In this document: positions 20,857-31,998 of the stretch, in pieces
Layout of the letters: the number at the start of each line of letters is the position of its first letter
How positions within the stretch are numbered: position 1 is the first letter of the stretch
Notes under the pieces: model-generated
What the model was told of the DNA's origin: nothing
Database searches by the model: none
The model's input: the letters and a program-made list of their open reading frames with translations, nothing else
Translations under genes and position numbers: made by a program
Source of the DNA: Liopterus haemorrhoidalis
Lineage: Eukaryota > Arthropoda > Insecta > Coleoptera > Dytiscidae
NCBI GenBank assembly: GCA_963971575.1
Contig: OZ020611.1
Span: forward strand, 148,826,419-148,890,418
Length of the DNA stretch: 64,000 bases
Direction: 5' to 3'

Positions 20857-21068
20857 CAGAGCCGTAGCAATGTGTTTGGCGCCCTTGGCGAATAGTAAAT
20901 TGATAGATTTTACCTCCCCAAATCCAAGTGATGGGCAAAAAAACAAAAAAAAAGGTCCTCACTCCTCAAATCCTGCCAATGCTTTTAATAAATATACACA
21001 ATGGCACCCCTCGTTAAACCTCGCGCCCCTGGCAAGTGCCCCGATGCCAACCCGTTGCTACGGCTCTA
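20857..21068. mobile_element. hAT-type MITE with 8-bp target duplication
   Basis: Left end CAGAGCCGTAGCAA and complement of right end TAGAGCCGTAGCAA are inverted repeats. GCTACACT flanks both sides exactly (20849-20856 and 21069-21076). The 212-bp interior includes GGCGCCC and the word AAATCCAAGTGATGGGCAAA, which recurs in other repeats of the window (41916-42180, 38050-38160, 48420-48530). A reading frame of 70 codons in it has no homology and is ignored. Confidence 0.85.
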
Positions 21069-21292
21069 GCTACACTCAATAATATACGTCTTCCGATTAT
21101 TTCAGATTGATTATATTTTAAGTTCAAGTTCGCTCCAAGATAAATAAAGTCAATCACCACTTCATAGGTGTTCCTCTGTTTCTGCCATAGATCCCCTAGG
21201 ACAGATCTAGTGATCTAGATTTTAGATCACTTCACTTCATTAAATAATAATAATAAGAGGTACCCTAGGCATAAGGACATAGTAAAGGTAAT

Positions 21293-22574
21293 CAGAGGCG
21301 TATCTAGGAGGGACGGTGGGTGCGGTCCGCACCGGGCGGCACATATTTAGGGGCGGCATTTTTTATATTTAGTTATAGTTGTAAAAAACAACTAGTTCAC
21401 TTTATAAGTTTACTATTCGATTTTCACGAATTATGAATTACTATATGATTTAGAATATTTTTTCTCGTCGTCAAGTAATGGTTGGTTTATATACGGATTG
21501 ATAAGAATACGGAACGGAATAAGGAACGGAAGAATAAGGAATAGGAAATAAGAATAGTACACAAGATGTTAAAACATGGCTGCGCCGTATATCGGTTTAT
21601 GTAGGAATGAAATTTAACTTAAACATAAGAAAAGTTGGTAACATTTAACATTTTATTCTTATTCCAAGAATAAGAGACGATAGGCATGCGCACAGTGGTC
21701 AAAATGTCGGCCGTAATAAAACTTGTCCAACAGATGTTTTCCAGCTGTGATCAGAAGGTTGGAAAAAACAATATAATGTGTGAAACACAAGCAAATAAAT
21801 TTACAAAATCTTCTAAATCCATATTACTGAAAACGAATTTTTCAAACGACAACCGTTAAACACAGGCCAACGCAAGTACTCAGGCATAGCGACGAAATGT
21901 TATGTCCAATATAAACGGTTTCATATTTTTTATTCATGTGTACTATTCTTATTTCCCATTCCATATTCTTGTTCCGTATATAAACCAACTATCAATGTAG
22001 GGTAGAAAATATTATCTCTAAAAATTTTGCTCGGATACAGACATCAATAGTGCCGACGTCGAGTAGAAGTTCTATGAACTACTCCGTCTTATAAATAATA
22101 TAAATTTTGAGAGCATTATACACGATTTTTCTACTATGAAAGTTAGAAGAGTAAATATATAAATATGTTTACATATACATATGTGTACAATTTGTTTGTT
22201 TATCCAAAAGAAATGAAATTATATATTTATAAATATAAAATAAAAAATATTTAATGGTAATTTTTTTTTGTAAATTAGGTATGTTTTGTCTCATAGGTGG
22301 GAACCTGTGACCTCCGTAAGTTTCTTGTAGCCTTTACAAAAGTATCTTGTATTTTTATAAAAGTTGCATTTATAGGTATATCAACTTATGCGGCCTCCTT
22401 TATTACTGCCTAATTTAAATATGGCATCCAATGGTAAAAAAGTTCCCCACCTATAGTTTGTCTCAATTACAATTATTTATTTATGTTTATTAATTTATAA
22501 AAAACACCATTTGATTGACTTAGAAAGGGCGGCAAATTGGGGACCGTCCCGGGCGGCAAAAGTTCTAGCCACTG
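21293..22574. mobile_element. hAT-type element carrying a nested MITE
   Basis: Left end CAGAGGCGTATCTAGGAGG and complement of right end CAGTGGCTAGAACTTTTGCC, with GCGGTCCGCACCGGGCGGC and CCGTCCCGGGCGGC words near both ends. The 8-bp flanks AAGGTAAT (21285-21292) and AAAGTAAT (22575-22582) match at 7 of 8. No transposase is recognised inside its 1282 bp; over 500 bp is the nested MITE. Confidence 0.75.
21481..21989. mobile_element. MITE nested in the hAT-type element
   Basis: GTTGGTTTATATACGG begins at 21481 and is inverted at 21974-21989 (CCGTATATAAACCAAC). The similarity continues loosely inward (AAGAATA, GGAATAAG words). The target duplication is unclear. Non-coding. Confidence 0.7.
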
Positions 22575-22617
22575 AAAGTAATTTATCCTTTTCTGGACCT
22601 CCGGCCATAATACGAAA

Positions 22618-22716
22618 GCGGTGATCCGACAAATGCGCTCCGACAAATCCGTGTCGACAAAAACGCCCCAGTAAATGCGCTCCCGACAAATGCGCTCCCC
22701 AACACATGCGCCCCAA
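22618..22716. repeat. degenerate 16-bp minisatellite
   Basis: Five to six copies of a GACAAATGCGCTCC-type unit (variants GACAAAAACGCCCC and AACACATGCGCCCC) follow one another. A minus-strand frame through it is low-complexity and not a gene. Confidence 0.8.
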
Positions 22717-23624
22717 CTATAAAATATAAATGATTCGTCAGTGTACAAAATTATCCAGCATTTTATAAAAGACCTAAATTAAATAGAGGTACAATATATT
22801 CGTTTCCAAGCAGGATATCGGCGACCAGAAGCCTCCAAAAAGAAACATGTGCAACTTAACAGACACAATAACAATAATATTAGTGCAAAATTATAACAGA
22901 TATGACATTATAAATTATTACACCGATCCGCGGAGAAATTTTACTGATCCATAACAAAATATTGTATGTGAATTAAATTTATTTTTCTGTTATATGCTTA
23001 AGTTATAAATTCAAATGTCTGAGAAGCTGCATAAACCATGAATGAAGATGAAGTTCAATATATTTATTATATGTACTTTTATATTACCGGGCCGGACAAA
23101 ATTATCTGATATCTCGACTGCCCGAGAAAAATTACAGACAATTAATTTTTTAATCCGAGTCGCGATGAACAAAGGTAAGGAAACTACTCTATATTATTAC
23201 AAAACTATTTGTATTGAGCGTTGATATAAAATACCATTATGATGTTTCTAACAAAAAAAAAAGAAGTTAGTTTTTGTGTAAAAGTCTTCAATTCGCCAGT
23301 GCTTTATTTTCATAACAAATTATTTTTTTAGCGAGGATAAATGCTTCCGTCCAATGTCAAAAAAAAAGTTATCGGAAAACCTGAGATAGTTGGTTTAGAA
23401 CATATAGTGGAAATTCGGCTAATTTCTTGATATTAAGAACTATTTTCATTATAAGATCCTTAAATTAAAAAGAAAAATTAAAGTGTTTGTATTTTGAAAA
23501 AGGCACAGTCTTCATCTGACGAACTACTAATTGTAAAATCAAAATTTTTAATGTCGTTGTGGTGCAAGGTGACTTTGATGCTGATGTGAAGGTCGTATAA
23601 TTTCGGGATAACCAGGTTAATTCC
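22717..23624. other. no gene recognised
   Basis: AT-rich DNA without recognisable element ends or coding homology. Confidence 0.5.
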
Positions 23625-24530
23625 GTGATAATTTATTTATTTATTTATTGATTTATTTAATACATCTGTCCCAACAGCATAGCCAAAATTGGATAGGAAC
23701 ATAATTAACAATATTATGACTTAAAAATTAAAAACAATAAAACATAAGAAAATACAATACACAAGAATGAGTAATTACTAGAACAGTTCAATTATTGTAT
23801 TCTGTTCATTATATGAACACATTCTGTTCAATGGGGATTTAAGGAATATATTGGTTTGTGCCTGGGGAAGAAAAAAAAGTGAGGAATGCCTTGTACGGAA
23901 AGATGGGATGTTGAAAATTTAATTGTTGAATGGAAAGTGGATCGTCAATTAGATTAGATGCTAATTTTTCAGATAATTTGTGGAGATTAACATACGACGC
24001 TCACTTAATGATTTGGTGGAAAAAAATATTAAGAAGAGTACTATATGAGAGATCGAAAGAGGGTAGGATCACATAACTTTAAAGTAAATGAACTTCAAGA
24101 ATTTATGTTGCACTTTTACAATGGGATTCTCTTGAATCTCATAAATTGGATCCCATACTATTGAACAATATTCAATTTTAGAGCGAATAAATGCATAGTA
24201 AAGTGTAGCGTTTATATTTGAAAAAGTGCGTGAATTCCTGATAATGAATTTTAGCATTTCATAGGAAAAAGAACAAATTGCATCTACATGCGAGTTAAAA
24301 GTAAGTGTACTATCAAACTCAATGCTCAGATTCCGGGTACTTTCGCAATGAGTAAGCAACTGATTAAGTATCGATTAGGGGAAAATACTGGGGTTACATT
24401 TTCGTGTAAATGTCAGAATTTTGCATTTAGAAAGATTGAGGTTAAGTTTGTTTAAAGTTCACCAATTAGTGATATTTTCCAAGTCGTTTTGAAGAATGTG
24501 GCAGTCATTATTTGAAGAGATAATTCGAAA
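23625..24530 (-). pseudogene. LINE RT C-terminus and 3' end
   Basis: Minus strand: LNKLNLSKCKILTFTRK at about 24455-24405, then CESTRNLSIEFDSTLTFNSH, ATLYYAFIRSKIEYCSIVWD and VKVQHKFLKFIYFKV. These are the thumb/C-terminal motifs of a jockey/CR1-like reverse transcriptase. Frames break after the LSKCKILTFTRK motif and again downstream. The 3' end reads TGGGACAGATGTATTAAAT and an (AAAT)n tail near 23640-23625. Catalytic RT motifs are missing. Confidence 0.75.
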
Positions 24531-25498
24531 ATTTTTCCTCAATAAATATTAAATAACGCCGATATAATACCGTGATAATACGTTTAATGTTGTCATTATA
24601 GTAAATATAATGAACAGGGAACTACCCGAGTTTCTTCCGTTCTAGATAACTACGAAAAGCGTAAATATACCTAAAGCGAATCTAAAGCTGCCATCTTTGG
24701 ACATTTTATAATCCCGAGGTCCTGAGTTCTTTTTTATGTAAAAACTTCATGAGCTGAAAATACTAAGTATTTGAAGTAAGTATTTATTAATAAGATATGT
24801 TTGGCTATTTCGTAATACATTTTAAATGATTTTGTAAAAATGAACTACAAAAATAATTTTTAACACTCATTTTTATGTTAATACGTATTTGAACATAGTA
24901 AATTAATTATTAATTTTAATTAAATTTAAAATAATTTTTCGTACGATTACAACATTCAATAATTTTAGATGAACCAGATGCTGAGTGTAACAATAATAAT
25001 AATAAAAATACGTAAATAATTAAAATGTTGAATAGTTCGAATTATAACTGATTTTTGTACAAAAATCTGCTTTTACCATCACACGTTCAATCAGTTACTT
25101 TTGTCCGTCCATTTATTGCCCATTGTAGAAAATACTAGCTCTACAAACGCATTTCTCACGGGTATGACGAGTACTTTTTCAATTCTTTTTGGCAATTTGG
25201 GAATTCGGCCGTTACAAAATTACGAACATGCTTGAATTAAAACTTTAACGAACAATCAAGAAAAAATTAAAAAAATCAGAGATTTAGGAGTAAAGCCGTA
25301 GTCCAGTGACAATAATCAAATCCAAAGTCGCCGGACAAAAACCAAGAAATGGCAGCGAATCACAACTATAATAATATAATATTAGGATTATAACTAAAAT
25401 AAAAACTGCAGAACTTAATTAAATAAATAAATAAATAAATAAAATAAAAAAGGTAAGCATGTTAATCACTGGATTCTTAAAATATAATAAATACTGTA
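24531..25498. other. no gene recognised
   Basis: AT-rich; an (AAAT)n tract at 25419-25447 may be another retroelement tail. No other support. Confidence 0.5.
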
Positions 25499-25506
25499 CA
25501 CTACAC

Positions 25507-26086
25507 CAATGTTTTCCAACCGGGGGTCCAAGGACCTCTAGGATTCCGCGAGTGTTGTCAAAGGGGTTTGTGAGCCATAAGTGCAATATTGAATTTATTT
25601 CTCAAAAAAAAAAAAATTAGAAAAAATAAATTACTCAGTATAAGGAAGTACAGTAAACTAAAAAATCATATATTTATTGTAACAATGAATATTTATTTAT
25701 TAAATCTTTGGCTTTATCAAAATAATTACCTATAGCTAGATATTAAAAATATCTTTGAAATTTATTGGCGATGATCTTGTAGTAACATGACACCATTATT
25801 TTGGACGTTTGCCATTGCTAATAGTATAATAATAGGCTAATATATATTGAGTATTAGTAACAAAGAGATATAATACTTCATAAAATAAAAATTATGACGT
25901 TTCGGAAACTCCTGAACAATCTGTGAAAAAAGGATGGATGCGGAAAAGTGCCCAGAGAATTTCGGCAAGTCAGTGTATATATTATGGATGTATGTATATA
26001 TCGACTCCTGGATAACGGATAGGGATCCGTTAACTTCAAATGATATTACAGGGGATCCGTGATACCAAAAAGATTAGGAAACACTG
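25507..26086. mobile_element. hAT-type MITE with exact 8-bp target duplication
   Basis: Left end CAATGTTTTCCAACCGGGG and complement of right end CAGTGTTTCCTAATC resemble the CAGTGTTTCTCAA ends of hAT elements. CACTACAC flanks it at 25499-25506 and 26087-26094 without mismatch. GGATCC-containing words are near the right end. Its 580 bp are AT-rich and non-coding. Confidence 0.85.
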
Positions 26087-26117
26087 CACTACACTACTTT
26101 TAATGTTGACATAACTA

Positions 26118-26946
26118 CCCTATTTGCCCGAATATAACGCTATATTTTTTGAACAATTATTTTCTGTAAAAAAAATTGACGGGCTAAATTCGAGGTCTAG
26201 GTAACATAAACAACCCTTCTTATTGGTACGCCTATGCCTCCGCAACACCATAAGAAAGGTGAAAAGACGATATTACTGAAGTGAACTGATTTGCGAGGTC
26301 CAGAATTACTGTTATGCTTGCCGTTACTGCTGATAGATAGAAGCTTCGACCTTATGATATATTGAAACGTAAAGCAATGCCCAAAGAAAAACTGCATCCT
26401 GGAATCAATTTTCGGGCCCAAGAAAAAGGTTGAATTACACAGGAATTGGTATTAGACTGGTTGAATGTGACATGGGGAAAACGTCAGGTTCTCTGAGAAA
26501 ATCTCGCTCCTTGATGCATTTCGCGGCCACCTTACTTCAGGTGTTAAGGAAAAAATTCAGGCATTGAATTCCGATCTTGTAATAATACGAGGTGGAGACA
26601 ACTTACATTAAAAAGAAAAAATTGGGTATTAGCAGGAAATATCCCATTGAAACGTTTAGGAAAAATTAAGAAATCCTCAGTCTCACTTTTAGGAGAATGG
26701 ATTGGGACTGTCTGGCAGAAGATCGAACGTGAATCGATAGTGAAAGGTTTTAAGAAAAACTGCATTTTTATTTATTTAAATGGATCTGAAGATGACATTG
26801 TGATGATTTTTGTGGGAGACTGAAAGCGTGAACCAGCATACTGACGATGCCAATGCGATTTTTAGATCGTTTTTTTTTTCTTTCTAAATATCGTCGTTTC
26901 GGTGTCGCGTTAAATTCGGGGTCGCGTTATATTCGGGCCAATACGG
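26118..26946. mobile_element. pogo/Tigger-type element
   Basis: Terminal inverted repeats CCCTATTTGCCCGAATATAA and CCGTATTGGCCCGAATATAA (complement of right end), 23 bp with three mismatches, flanked by TA on each side (26116-26117, 26947-26948). The interior encodes a broken pogo-type transposase on the + strand. The N-terminal DNA-binding part is absent, so the 829-bp copy is an internal-deletion derivative. Confidence 0.88.
26205..26822 (+). pseudogene. pogo/Tigger transposase, DDE core to C-terminus
   Basis: Pieces in three frames line up with pogo-family transposase: KRKAMPKEKLHPGINFRAQ, ELVLDWLNVTWGKRQ, LLDAFRGHLTSGVKEKIQAL with NSDLVIIRGGD, then GEWIGTVWQKIERESIVKGF and LNGSEDDIV. The LLDAFRGHL motif carries the second catalytic Asp of the DDE/D core; the final ExW...I..E.I..SFKK...L.G.EDD block is the usual C-terminus. 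At least four frameshifts or stops separate the pieces and the third catalytic Asp segment is lost. It lies within the TIRs at 26118-26946. Decayed beyond function. Confidence 0.85.
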
Positions 26947-26948
26947 TA

Positions 26949-27436
26949 GGTCTGTTTGGAGTTCACTTTCTATAGAATTGAACAAGTTTAGTCCTAACTC
27001 TAGTTCTAAAATTAAAGATCTAGTTATAGGACTAAACAAAAGACGATAACTAAAATGTAGATACCCGGGCCACGGTAAAACAATAATTTCGGCTCTGGAT
27101 TCTGGAATAACAATAATTTATCTCCCGAAAAAGTGATCTATGAAAGGTAACTGCGATATAAAAAGCTTTTATTATTTCTACAATACAATACTCGGAAGCT
27201 ACCGATAGAAACGGTACTAAAAGATGTGCAACAAAATCACAAATTTGTAAAAAAAAAAATCCAACCCAAGCCTTGCAGCGTGACCTGCCCGGGTTATTTA
27301 TACCAGCTTCTCCCGTCTCTCAAATCCCTTGACTCTATATGTTATCAATTTCCAAACCAAGTAGAAATATAAGTCGCAAAAAAGAAACGCGTAAGTAAAT
27401 AGGCGAAGAACTAAATAGAAAACAGAGTAAATGCAC
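26949..27436. other. no gene recognised
   Basis: Spacer between the pogo element and the next TTA-flanked element; nothing recognised. Confidence 0.5.
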
Positions 27437-27439
27437 TTA

Positions 27440-27970
27440 TAGACGGTGTGTCAGCGTTCGCCTACGTTTGTTCTGACCCTGGCCGTAACATGTAGCACTG
27501 GCGGACACTTGTACTTGCATACCATACAGACGATGTATCGATGAAGCATCAGTGCTGGCCAAGTACAAAAATAGCGAACATGGGCCAGCGTTTGTAAAAT
27601 GGCGTCTGACAGTGAAAGTGAGGTTATGCTTGCAACTTCGACCTTGCTTTTGATATTTAAATTAAGTTAAAAGTATAAAAAATTACTCTCTACTTTAAGT
27701 AGACTTCATAATTAAGCAAAAATGGTTATAACCTTTCTTTTAAGCAAAGAACTCTCGACTGATGTGATGACAAGTGTGTGTGCGTCGTGTGTACGGTGCT
27801 AACATGTATGTACAAGTTTGCACCGATGTTGGTCATACTCCTTTGACTTGTGAGAAGAATACCGCCTCGGAAGCCCAGCCAACGTTGGCTGTGACTTGTG
27901 ACTTGTTGCCCATACATACGATCTGCGGAGCTAGACAAGTATAAACCTTGCCACGCCGTTTGTAGGCAGC
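27440..27970. mobile_element. PIF/Harbinger-like element, short
   Basis: TTA flanks both ends (27437-27439, 27971-27973). The left end TAGACGGTGTGTCAGCG aligns loosely with the complement of the right end GCTGCCTACAAACGGCGTGG. Subterminal DNA has CTTGTAC/GTACAAG words in both halves. At 27599 an ATG opens MASDSESEVMLATSTLL, an acidic start like that of Harbinger transposases, but it stops after about 22 codons. Non-autonomous if the assignment is right. Confidence 0.5.
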
Positions 27971-27973
27971 TTA

Positions 27974-28507
27974 ATATTGACAGAACTCAAAATCCCCAAG
28001 GTAGCAGACGACAAGGTAGACCAAACTAGATGAGCGATCAACCGAACAGGCGTTGTAAATAGCATCCAACCATTTCCACATCGTTGGCGACGCAGGCTAC
28101 ACCACATTGATAACTACAATGACGGCCAGCAACAATTTGATACAAGTATGTCTTTTGTATCTATTGTTATTACACAGTTCCTAGTATTAAAATTCCAACT
28201 ATAGTAAAATGGAACAATAATAATTTTTTAACAACTTTTTAATATCACCATTTATGATTTAGCATTATACGAATTACTAACTCAACATTATTTGATATTA
28301 AACTATACTTTAATTAAAAGGCAAGAATTTTTTACATATTACTATCAGTTTATAACGACGTCGTTCGAATTCCAGCCTTCACTGTTGTCTTCAGTGATAT
28401 TGTTCTTCGCTCAGTTCTCTTTCGTTTATCTCTTAGGATTCTTTCTATCCATGTTTTTAAACCTTTTCATGTTCTTCTCTCTCATTGTGCCTATGAGACA
28501 TACATAC

Positions 28508-28508
<1 letters not shown>
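27974..28508. other. no gene recognised
   Basis: A pyrimidine-rich frame around 28370-28500 has no homology. Confidence 0.45.
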
Positions 28509-28580
<72 letters not shown>

Positions 28581-28600
28581 TATATATATATATATATATA
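28509..28600. repeat. (TA)n microsatellite
   Basis: About 58 bp of pure TA followed by CACACATATACA and a further TA run. Frames through it are artefacts. Confidence 0.97.
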
Positions 28601-28662
28601 ATATGGGTATTAAATAAAATTCTTATTTCATAATCGTCATATATTTATTATAAAAATTATCG

Positions 28663-28697
28663 AGACGTTTCGATTGGTAATCTAATCATCCTCAGTC
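28663..28697 (-). other. hammerhead-core-like motif (minus strand)
   Basis: Minus strand: CTGAGGA, then GATT with loop AGATTACC pairing AATC, then GAAACGTC. Box CUGANGA and GAAA are both intact around a 4-bp stem II. The remaining helices and the cleavage site were not found. Confidence 0.45.
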
Positions 28698-28821
28698 CAA
28701 TATTATTGTCAAGTGTATAAAATCATGTATTTCCACATTAAAATGTTTGGAACGGACAGGAACGGTTAATCATAGTCTAGCCGAACGGTCTGTCCTATAC
28801 AATCCTACCTGACTCAGTATA

Positions 28822-28822
<1 letters not shown>

Positions 28823-28862
<40 letters not shown>
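28823..28862. repeat. (TA)n microsatellite
   Basis: Uninterrupted TA dinucleotides immediately after a small hairpin TCCTATAC...GTATAGGA (28793-28824). Confidence 0.95.
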
Positions 28863-28866
<4 letters not shown>

Positions 28867-29158
28867 CTGTCACCTTTAACTCCGACTCATGTTCATGTGT
28901 CTTCAGCTGTAGTGAAATCTTCAGTGGTGAATTCGAGACTGAACGCGATTCAGAACTATTTTCTAAAAGTCATAACGGAAAATCATTAAATTTATACACC
29001 TGATTTTATAAAACAATGTCATAGCACATTGACGGGAAAATAACGTCTATTTTACCCACTGAAGATATATATATATATTTATATATATATATAATAATTG
29101 TGTTTCTTCTTTAATCGTCAAATAGGTAGGAAAAATAATAAATTAGTTCAATTCATTG

Positions 29159-29198
29159 GGACGTTTCGCATATATTTTAGTTTTATGCATCTTCAGCC
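29159..29198 (-). other. hammerhead-core-like motif (minus strand)
   Basis: Minus strand: CTGAAGA, GCAT...ATGC stem II with a long loop, then GAAACGTC. The stem differs in sequence from the other copies but keeps pairing. It lies between two inverted arms (29092-29145 and 29890-29940). Confidence 0.5.
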
Positions 29199-29368
29199 TG
29201 TGATATGCAGTTAATCATCAGTGGCTGATGTAATGGACGTACATTATGAAATACGGTGGTCGTTGTAATAAAAACTTAGTGTAAAAATTAAAATTTAAAA
29301 ATTATAAAAAAATATAAAAAATCACTATTGTTTGTCTAATACATAAAAAACCGTAAATAACTGTTTAC

Positions 29369-29434
29369 GTGTCAGTAGTTTAAAATCAAGTGTCGAGAGA
29401 AAAATTGCATAGTGGTAAAAGATAAGAAATTGGG

Positions 29435-29497
<63 letters not shown>

Positions 29498-29874
29498 CCT
29501 TTATTTCCCCTCGACCTTTCGGTGTTTAGGGTATTTACTACAATTACAAAACATATCATATCTCCTATCAACATCCCAATGTCATAAATCCATCCCGGAT
29601 ATCCCAATAAATAACTATTTATTAACCATACATTACATTACATTACTTTACATTACTATTTATTTTATTCCATTCTCTTCCCTTCCAACCATTGGAATGT
29701 ACGTTATAATAACAAGAATGAATGCATCACTATATTGACTATTAAGATCAGTTCACAGATTCAAAACTGGACAAAAACTAGTTAATTTTTGTCAATGCAT
29801 TACCTATGTAACTAATATTTGGAACTCAACGCGTTGTAAAACTGCCTTCAGTGTCAGTAGTTTAAAATCAAGTG
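29369..29874. repeat. 24-bp direct repeat flanking a (TA)n-bearing segment
   Basis: The sequence GTGTCAGTAGTTTAAAATCA plus AGTG occurs exactly at 29369-29392 and 29851-29874, 482 bp apart. Between them is a 61-bp TA run (29435-29495) and otherwise unrecognised DNA. Outside, 29092-29145 and 29890-29940 are inverted copies (TTGTGTTTCTTCTTT and AAATAGGTAGGAAAAATAA words). Confidence 0.85.
29435..29495. repeat. (TA)n microsatellite
   Basis: About 30 TA units; open frames across it are artefacts. Confidence 0.97.
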
Positions 29875-30049
29875 GTTATTTATTATTATTTATAGTTATT
29901 TTTCCTACCTATTTGAAAGAAGAAACACAATTATTATCCTGACTCGTCAAGATCATTCACTCACTTTATATATATATATATATATTAATAGGAATATTTA
30001 AAACTATTTGGAGTGCCCGGACTTCGTACGGTTTTTGTAATATATATAT

Positions 30050-31360
30050 TTTTGCTGTAACGTAAACGATAAGTGAGATATTTCAGTTTTAAGTAGAACA
30101 CAAAATAATCGTTTTCTTTATTCTAAACTACTCTTTTGTATATATTTTTGATGTTGTACTTTTTTTATAGGTAGCTCTCCCCATAGCTCCCCATGTACGT
30201 ATTTTATTAGAAACTGCCTTAAACAGAGAGAAATAGTTTCTTTCTCCTATTCATTTTTGCTGTTAAGTACATTGTAACTGAGTTATTTTAATTTTATAAA
30301 TAGCACTATTCTATAAACAAAAAAATGTTCCCAACACGCAAGAAGGTAAATTCTCAGTTTCTAGACCGCCAGTCAGTGATCAGTGTGACGTATCGACAGG
30401 TCCTCGTATCCCTGTATAGACAGGTACTCATGTTATGTATTAAATACTTTAGGCTGAATCGACCCCCAGAGCTGACTGCACAATATCGGAAGATAAAAAT
30501 CCAAAGGAGCTGGGGGGATTTGAACTAGCGTTCCTGTGCTCCGTAGGCAACCGTCTTACAACGGAACCACGGCAACTCTTGCCTCTAAATAATTTTTTTA
30601 TTGAAACCTGCATTTATGAGAGAAAAAAAAATATTTTCTCATATACATTTTTAATGTAAAGTAAACAATAAGTGAAATATTTCAAGATTTTAGGTACAGG
30701 GTGTACCTTCGGAAATCGCTTTCTTATTATAAACAATGTTTGTTAAATATAATTTTGCTGTTGTCAATAATAAGGGAGATATTTCAACAGTTTCGCTTTA
30801 GAGTAGTCCTCCGTAACTCCCCAAATTTTCATCTAAATGAAAAATTGCATAAAAATAAAAAATGTATTTTCTTGTTATAAATTATTTTTAAGTCAATAAT
30901 AAGTCAGATATATGTAGATTTTAGTTCTAGGATGTCCCCTCATAATTCCCCAAATATTCATATAATTGAAAAAATGTATTACTTACTGTAAACAACTGTG
31001 GTTATTATCTTAGTGTAAACAATTTTTGTTGTATATATATTTTCTGTTAACTCAATAATAAAGTAGATATTTTAAATCTTTAACAGTTTTAGCCCCAAAA
31101 CACCTAGAATAAAAATTTTGAAATGCCTTATAGCCTATGTTCGAATCCTGGTTCTACTCTATCATCATATCAAATTAGGTGAAAACATGTCCAGCCGTTT
31201 TAACGTGAATCTCGGAAAGACAGACAAACTGAAAGACAGATAGACAAAAATTGTCTTTTTTGAAGATATTGTCTTATAATCATCTGAAACGTGTAGAAAC
31301 CAAATATGAGGCCGAAAAAATAAAGACAGATGTAGCCTCTAATTTTATTAATATAGATTA
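30050..31360. repeat. degenerate tandem repeat, 150-170 bp unit
   Basis: The phrase AATAAGTGAGATATTTCA with variants recurs near 30070, 30670, 30770, 30900 and 31060. It is usually followed by TTTTAG and CTCCCCAAATATTCAT and preceded by a TTCTTATTATAAACAA-type word. The same phrases occur at 56110-56560. The end (31180-31355) has GTCCAGCCGTTTTAACGTGA and AGACAGACAAAC, as in many insect dispersed repeats. Class unknown. Confidence 0.65.
30505..30592 (-). mobile_element. tRNA-like SINE head
   Basis: On the minus strand TTGCCGTGGTTCCGTTGTAA resembles an A box, and CTAGTTCAAATCCCCCC about 45 bases on is a good B box (GGTTCNANNCC). The body downstream (to about 30320) is not recognised. It lies within the tandem-repeat region. 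Confidence 0.45.
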
Positions 31361-31996
31361 ATAGATTACTTTAATAATTTATATTAAAATTTTGTTTTTT
31401 ACTTTCGAAATATTTATTTAATAGTTATGGATAAATACTCAAGAAATATTCTAAAAATGACTTTTTGCGAACGCAAAAAGAGTAGGGATATTTTTGTAGT
31501 TAATCAACAAACGTTCCCGTACTATTTTTTTAAAGCAATACTCCACTGAATCTCAACAAGCATAGGTAAGAATTAAACGTAAATATTTTTAATCAAAACA
31601 CAAAAGAATGTAATGCACCTTGATTCAAATGGTTCTGCATGTTGTCAGGTATGAAACATACATCAAAACTTGACACATGTCAGTGCGCTAGAACCAAACA
31701 AATCTAAATGACTCGGTACATTAGACACGCGTGCCAAGTGCCATATGTCTGATATCTCCCACATGTCGGATCATTGTAGAAATGATAGCACGCTTAGTGT
31801 TAATTTCCCAAAATTATAATGATTAGCATAAACGTTGTGATTGGTACATTTGTAAAATTCGGTAAATTCGGCACGTAGACTTTCACTAAATTGCATGCCA
31901 TAAATTAACATGAGAGTTAAAAGGCATCATTTTCCGTGACACGTTTTCTATTTTCGGCGGTCGGGACCTGTACTTTGGGTCCATTCTCGCCACCTT
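31361..31996. other. no gene recognised
   Basis: AT-rich; if the exon candidate at 31999-32280 is real this would be the start of its first intron on the minus strand. Confidence 0.4.
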
Positions 31997-31998
31997 AC

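Noticed and set aside
25890..25925. ACGTTTCGG word resembling the hammerhead-like motifs
   Set aside because: No CTGANGA box on the other side of the small hairpin; the core is absent.
28292..28633. 113-codon frame ending in a Tyr/Ile run
   Set aside because: The second half is the (TA)n tract and the first half has no homology.
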